A stretch of 64,000 nt of DNA from Vibrio sinus (lineage in GTDB: Bacteria; Pseudomonadota; Gammaproteobacteria; Enterobacterales; Vibrionaceae). The translations under genes were made by a program, and so were the position numbers. Shown piece by piece: positions 61,628-64,000 of the stretch. Where the stretch lies: the NCBI RefSeq assembly GCF_023634645.1, contig NZ_JAMKMR010000001.1, positions 186,001 to 250,000 of the forward strand, read 5' to 3'. Each line of letters starts with the position of its first letter. The stretch's first letter is position 1. The notes below the pieces were generated by a model that saw only the letters and a list, made by a program, of their open reading frames with translations, was not told the origin of the DNA and did not search any database.

Positions 61628-62845
61628 TCAACTTTCTCTTTCATTTCCAGAGAGTTTATAAAGGGAAACTTTGCTTTTCTTTCCTGCTATCGCACCCAAG
61701 AAAGTCCAAATTAAACAGGCAACTATCATTAATTGGAGAATGTTCTTCCACCCACCCCCCTGTTCCAAAAAACCACCGAATATAACTGGACCAATCGCAG
61801 CAAATAAATAGCCAACAAATTGAGCCAATGATGACAATGCCACTGTTTCCTGCGGAGTGTTGGTTCTTAACCCAATAAAACTCAAAGCCATTATAAATGC
61901 ACCGCTATTCCCAACACCCATGGCGATGACCCATACTAGAGACAGTGATGGCAATAAAAGAAATCCAACTATACTTGCTAATACTAGCAAGGTAGACATA
62001 ATGCAAATATAACGCTTGTCAAACTTGCCTGATAAAATAGGGAGGAGTATTAAGGATGGTAGAACACCTGCCAACTGTAGCCCTCCATGAAGAAAACCTG
62101 AGTACTCCGGTGAATACCCCATATCTACTAGTATGCTAGGAAGCCATGTAATAAACGTATAGTTTACAAGTGATGTGAAGGCTAGGAATAACGTTACCTC
62201 CCATGCTACCCATGACTGAGCCATTGTAACTAGGCCAACAGACTCACTTTTATTTTTACTTATATCTTTGTCATCATTGAGTCTAATCGACCAAAGTATG
62301 AGAGGGATAATCGCCAATATCAATGTTGACAATAGAGCAAGCTTCCAACCAGAGAGCCCTAAGATAGACACATCCTGCGATATAGGAATATACACTGAAG
62401 AACAAACAGCACCTCCTATACTTATAAATAGCACATATAAAGAAGTAAGTTCTGAAACTTTTTCTGGAAAGTATTTCTTCACTATACTTGGCAGCATAAC
62501 GTTAGAAAGAGCAATTCCAATTCCTATTAATAAGGTACCCAAAAAAAGAAGATCAATCCCTCCTAATGACCTAACTATGATACCCAGCGTAATAGTGCAT
62601 ATCCCTAGAAATAACGTAGATACGATTCCGATTCTTGAAGAAAAATAAACTGCGATAGGAGAGAAGAAAGCAAATGCTAATAGGGGTAGAGAGGTGAGAA
62701 AACCAGCTTGGCTAGCGGACAAGCTCAGCGAGGATATTATATCGTCAATAAGCGTTGCTGCACCTGTAACTGGACCTCTCATCAACATAGCAACAGCAAA
62801 TATTGATACCGATATAAGTACATTACTATTTAGTTTTTTGTTCAC
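61628..62845 (-). CDS. CynX/NimT-type MFS transporter
   Basis: A 405-residue, 12-helix major facilitator protein. The opening SVSIFAVAMLMRGPVTGAATLIDDI and the LLIGIGIALSNVMLPSIVKKYFP segment fit the CynX/NimT branch (cyanate, 2-nitroimidazole and similar small molecules). It starts with GTG, with only a weak ribosome site. It heads the three-gene cassette, so it is the likely exporter or importer of the cassette's small molecule. Codon use is A+T-rich (many ATA, CTA and AGA codons), unlike zwf-gnd on the other side. Confidence 0.8.
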   Translation of the reverse strand: MNKKLNSNVLISVSIFAVAMLMRGPVTGAATLIDDIISSLSLSASQAGFLTSLPLLAFAFFSPIAVYFSSRIGIVSTLFLGICTITLGIIVRSLGGIDLLFLGTLLIGIGIALSNVMLPSIVKKYFPEKVSELTSLYVLFISIGGAVCSSVYIPISQDVSILGLSGWKLALLSTLILAIIPLILWSIRLNDDKDISKNKSESVGLVTMAQSWVAWEVTLFLAFTSLVNYTFITWLPSILVDMGYSPEYSGFLHGGLQLAGVLPSLILLPILSGKFDKRYICIMSTLLVLASIVGFLLLPSLSLVWVIAMGVGNSGAFIMALSFIGLRTNTPQETVALSSLAQFVGYLFAAIGPVIFGGFLEQGGGWKNILQLMIVACLIWTFLGAIAGKKSKVSLYKLSGNERES

Positions 62846-63559
62846 ACGTCTATACTCGGTTGGTTGATTATTCGTAAAAATACAAAGTAAGTTACACTAA
62901 AAAATCGTATTTTTAGTGATATAAGAATCTATGGTTTTGATGGTGATATCTAAGCGCTATCAAGTAATTCATTGAAGTCTACTTGCTGCTTTTCCTTGTT
63001 ATAGCCAAGCACTGAGTGATTATGATCAATTGCGCAACAATGCTAGCTTATCTAGTGTTTTAATTAAGAATAAATTAGTTTTATCACTAAGATCTCTCCA
63101 GATAATAAGTATTTTGATGAGCAATCTATCTTAGGTTTTGAATTCTCAATCCTATACCATACAAATGCAACAATATGTCTAATAAAGTTGATCAGTATCA
63201 ATAAATAATATGTATATTGTTCTTTTTTTAAACACGCACACTTTATATAGAATGCTTATGGTTTCCAATTCATATAGTTCTTGTTATTTATAAAAACGAC
63301 TGACGAGCCACTTTATGTCGTCGTAACGCTAAGTTGTGACAAATGCTAGTTTTTTAAATCTGCATCTATTGATGCCTTTTCTGAACACCCACTCTTTAAT
63401 GCACTCCTCCATTTGAACTTGTTGACATGTCAGTCAACCATTGATGTCCTCCGCCACATTTTTTACAACGACACAAATCAGCCCTAAATTCTACGCCTAT
63501 AATATTCTTGACATGGACGATGAAAAATCATCTGACTGGTCATACAGTTAACGGATAAG
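62846..63559. other. A+T-rich region upstream of the cassette
   Basis: 714 bp containing the probable cassette promoter. A minus-strand frame near 63408-63515 encodes a zinc-ribbon-like piece (CRCKKCGGGHQW) but has no start codon, so it may be a remnant. No other supportable ORF. Confidence 0.4.
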
Positions 63560-63748
63560 ATGAACGACGGGTGTATGAAGATGACAATAAATAAATATTA
63601 TGTTTTTGCTCCCACGGAGCTTGAAGGTTTTCACTCTTATGCTAAACACGAACAACCTTACAAAGAACATCAACGCATAGTTATGGTTAAGCATGCGCAG
63701 GAGCTAGGTGGGTATAAAGCAACACGCTCAAATCGACATAAGGTGTAA
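63560..63748 (+). CDS. Small ORF, 62 residues, unassigned
   Basis: A short ORF with a moderate ribosome site (GGATAAG before the ATG). The product is polar and basic (KHEQPYKEHQRIVMVKHAQELGGYKATRSNRHKV), soluble, with no known motif. It is divergent from the MFS cassette and convergent with the partial kinase gene. It may be a real small protein or a remnant; evidence is limited to composition and start site. Confidence 0.35.
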   Translation: MNDGCMKMTINKYYVFAPTELEGFHSYAKHEQPYKEHQRIVMVKHAQELGGYKATRSNRHKV

Positions 63749-63798
63749 AAAGGCTATTCCATGCTTCGTACTAGAATGAGCAGCTAATTTCTATCGCA

Positions 63799-64000
63799 CT
63801 ACGACATGCAATTGACAGGCATAGTAATCACGAACTCGGTCCCTTTACCGGGTTCGCTTTCGCAACTAATGTTACCTTTTAAGTTTAGATGGACAATGTT
63901 ATAGACAAGATGCATGCCTAAACCCGTACCACCTGCATTCCTTGCTGTGGTAAAAAATGGTTCAAATATATGCGTTAAGTTTTCCGACGAAATCCCCTGG
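63799..64000 (-). CDS. Sensor histidine kinase, C-terminal part (runs off the window)
   Basis: The last 67 codons of a histidine kinase. The reading frame gives HIFEPFFTTARNAGGTGLGM (F and G2 boxes of the ATP-binding domain), then HLVYNIVHLNLKGNISCESEPGKGTEFVITMP, ending VNCMS. The stop codon is TAG at 63799-63801. There is no receiver domain after the ATPase domain, so it is not a hybrid kinase at this end. Sensor and HisKA regions lie beyond the window. Confidence 0.88.
   Translation of the reverse strand, partial: QGISSENLTHIFEPFFTTARNAGGTGLGMHLVYNIVHLNLKGNISCESEPGKGTEFVITMPVNCMS

Noticed and set aside
63408..63515. Zinc-ribbon-like peptide CRCKKCGGGHQW on the minus strand
   Set aside because: No start codon in frame after the upstream stop; at most a gene remnant.

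Overview
The window looks like a stretch of a Vibrio (Vibrionaceae) genome, most likely the smaller chromosome. The protein families and their variants fit this: SbcCD, a second FabH, RavA-ViaA, an LtaE/Nudix pair, LhgO beside a Dld-II-type dehydrogenase, zwf-pgl-gnd and Lon-2. So do short structured repeats ending in TATACCCAAGTTA-type sequence. Assignment to chromosome 2 is inferred from recalled gene placement in other vibrios. No rRNA, phage, CRISPR array, integron or complete insertion sequence was seen.

Layout. 1-2.8 kb: sbcC (5' part), sbcD and a FabH-like ketoacyl synthase, all on the minus strand. 3-10.8 kb: an acid/anaerobic arginine decarboxylase island. A perfect FNR-type box (3175-3188) and a short arginine-containing upstream ORF precede adiA. 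A CadB-like antiporter and two tandem GadC-like antiporters lacking the C-terminal plug follow. 10.9-14.4 kb: a NarL-type regulator and a hybrid phosphorelay kinase. 15-20.3 kb: an MFS transporter, a DtpC/D-like peptide transporter, a NYN-domain protein, a TetR regulator and small unknowns. 20.6-24.5 kb: a di-haem cytochrome c peroxidase-like protein overlapping a second hybrid kinase with REC-Hpt-REC order. 24.5-25.1 kb: tandemly duplicated tRNA-Leu(UAA)/tRNA-Cys(GCA) pairs. 25.2-28.3 kb: viaA and ravA.

28.5-49 kb is mostly single-gene or two-gene metabolic and envelope units: Nudix hydrolase, threonine aldolase, a secreted GH3, OppA-like and other binding proteins, a cytochrome c'-like protein, YceI, an orphan kinase-fold protein, RarD, an HDOD protein, Lon-2, LhgO, Dld-II and an aquaporin. 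49.7-52.1 kb is an electrophile-response unit: a NemR-like TetR repressor with identical 15-bp operators before its own gene and before a curA-like/nfsB-like pair. 52.5-55.4 kb encodes a large membrane HD-GYP protein. 56.2-59.8 kb is the oxidative pentose phosphate operon.

60-62.8 kb is an A+T-rich three-gene cassette: a CynX/NimT-type MFS transporter, a 292-residue protein I cannot assign, and a YqcI/YcgG-family protein (the family of haem-dependent guanidino N-hydroxylases). It is the best candidate for an undescribed system here. Two 265-bp repeats (38347-38610, 52218-52484) have unrelated terminal inverted repeats but the same three-stem layout and short shared core words. They are the most interesting non-coding signal. 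The window ends in the 3' part of a histidine kinase gene.
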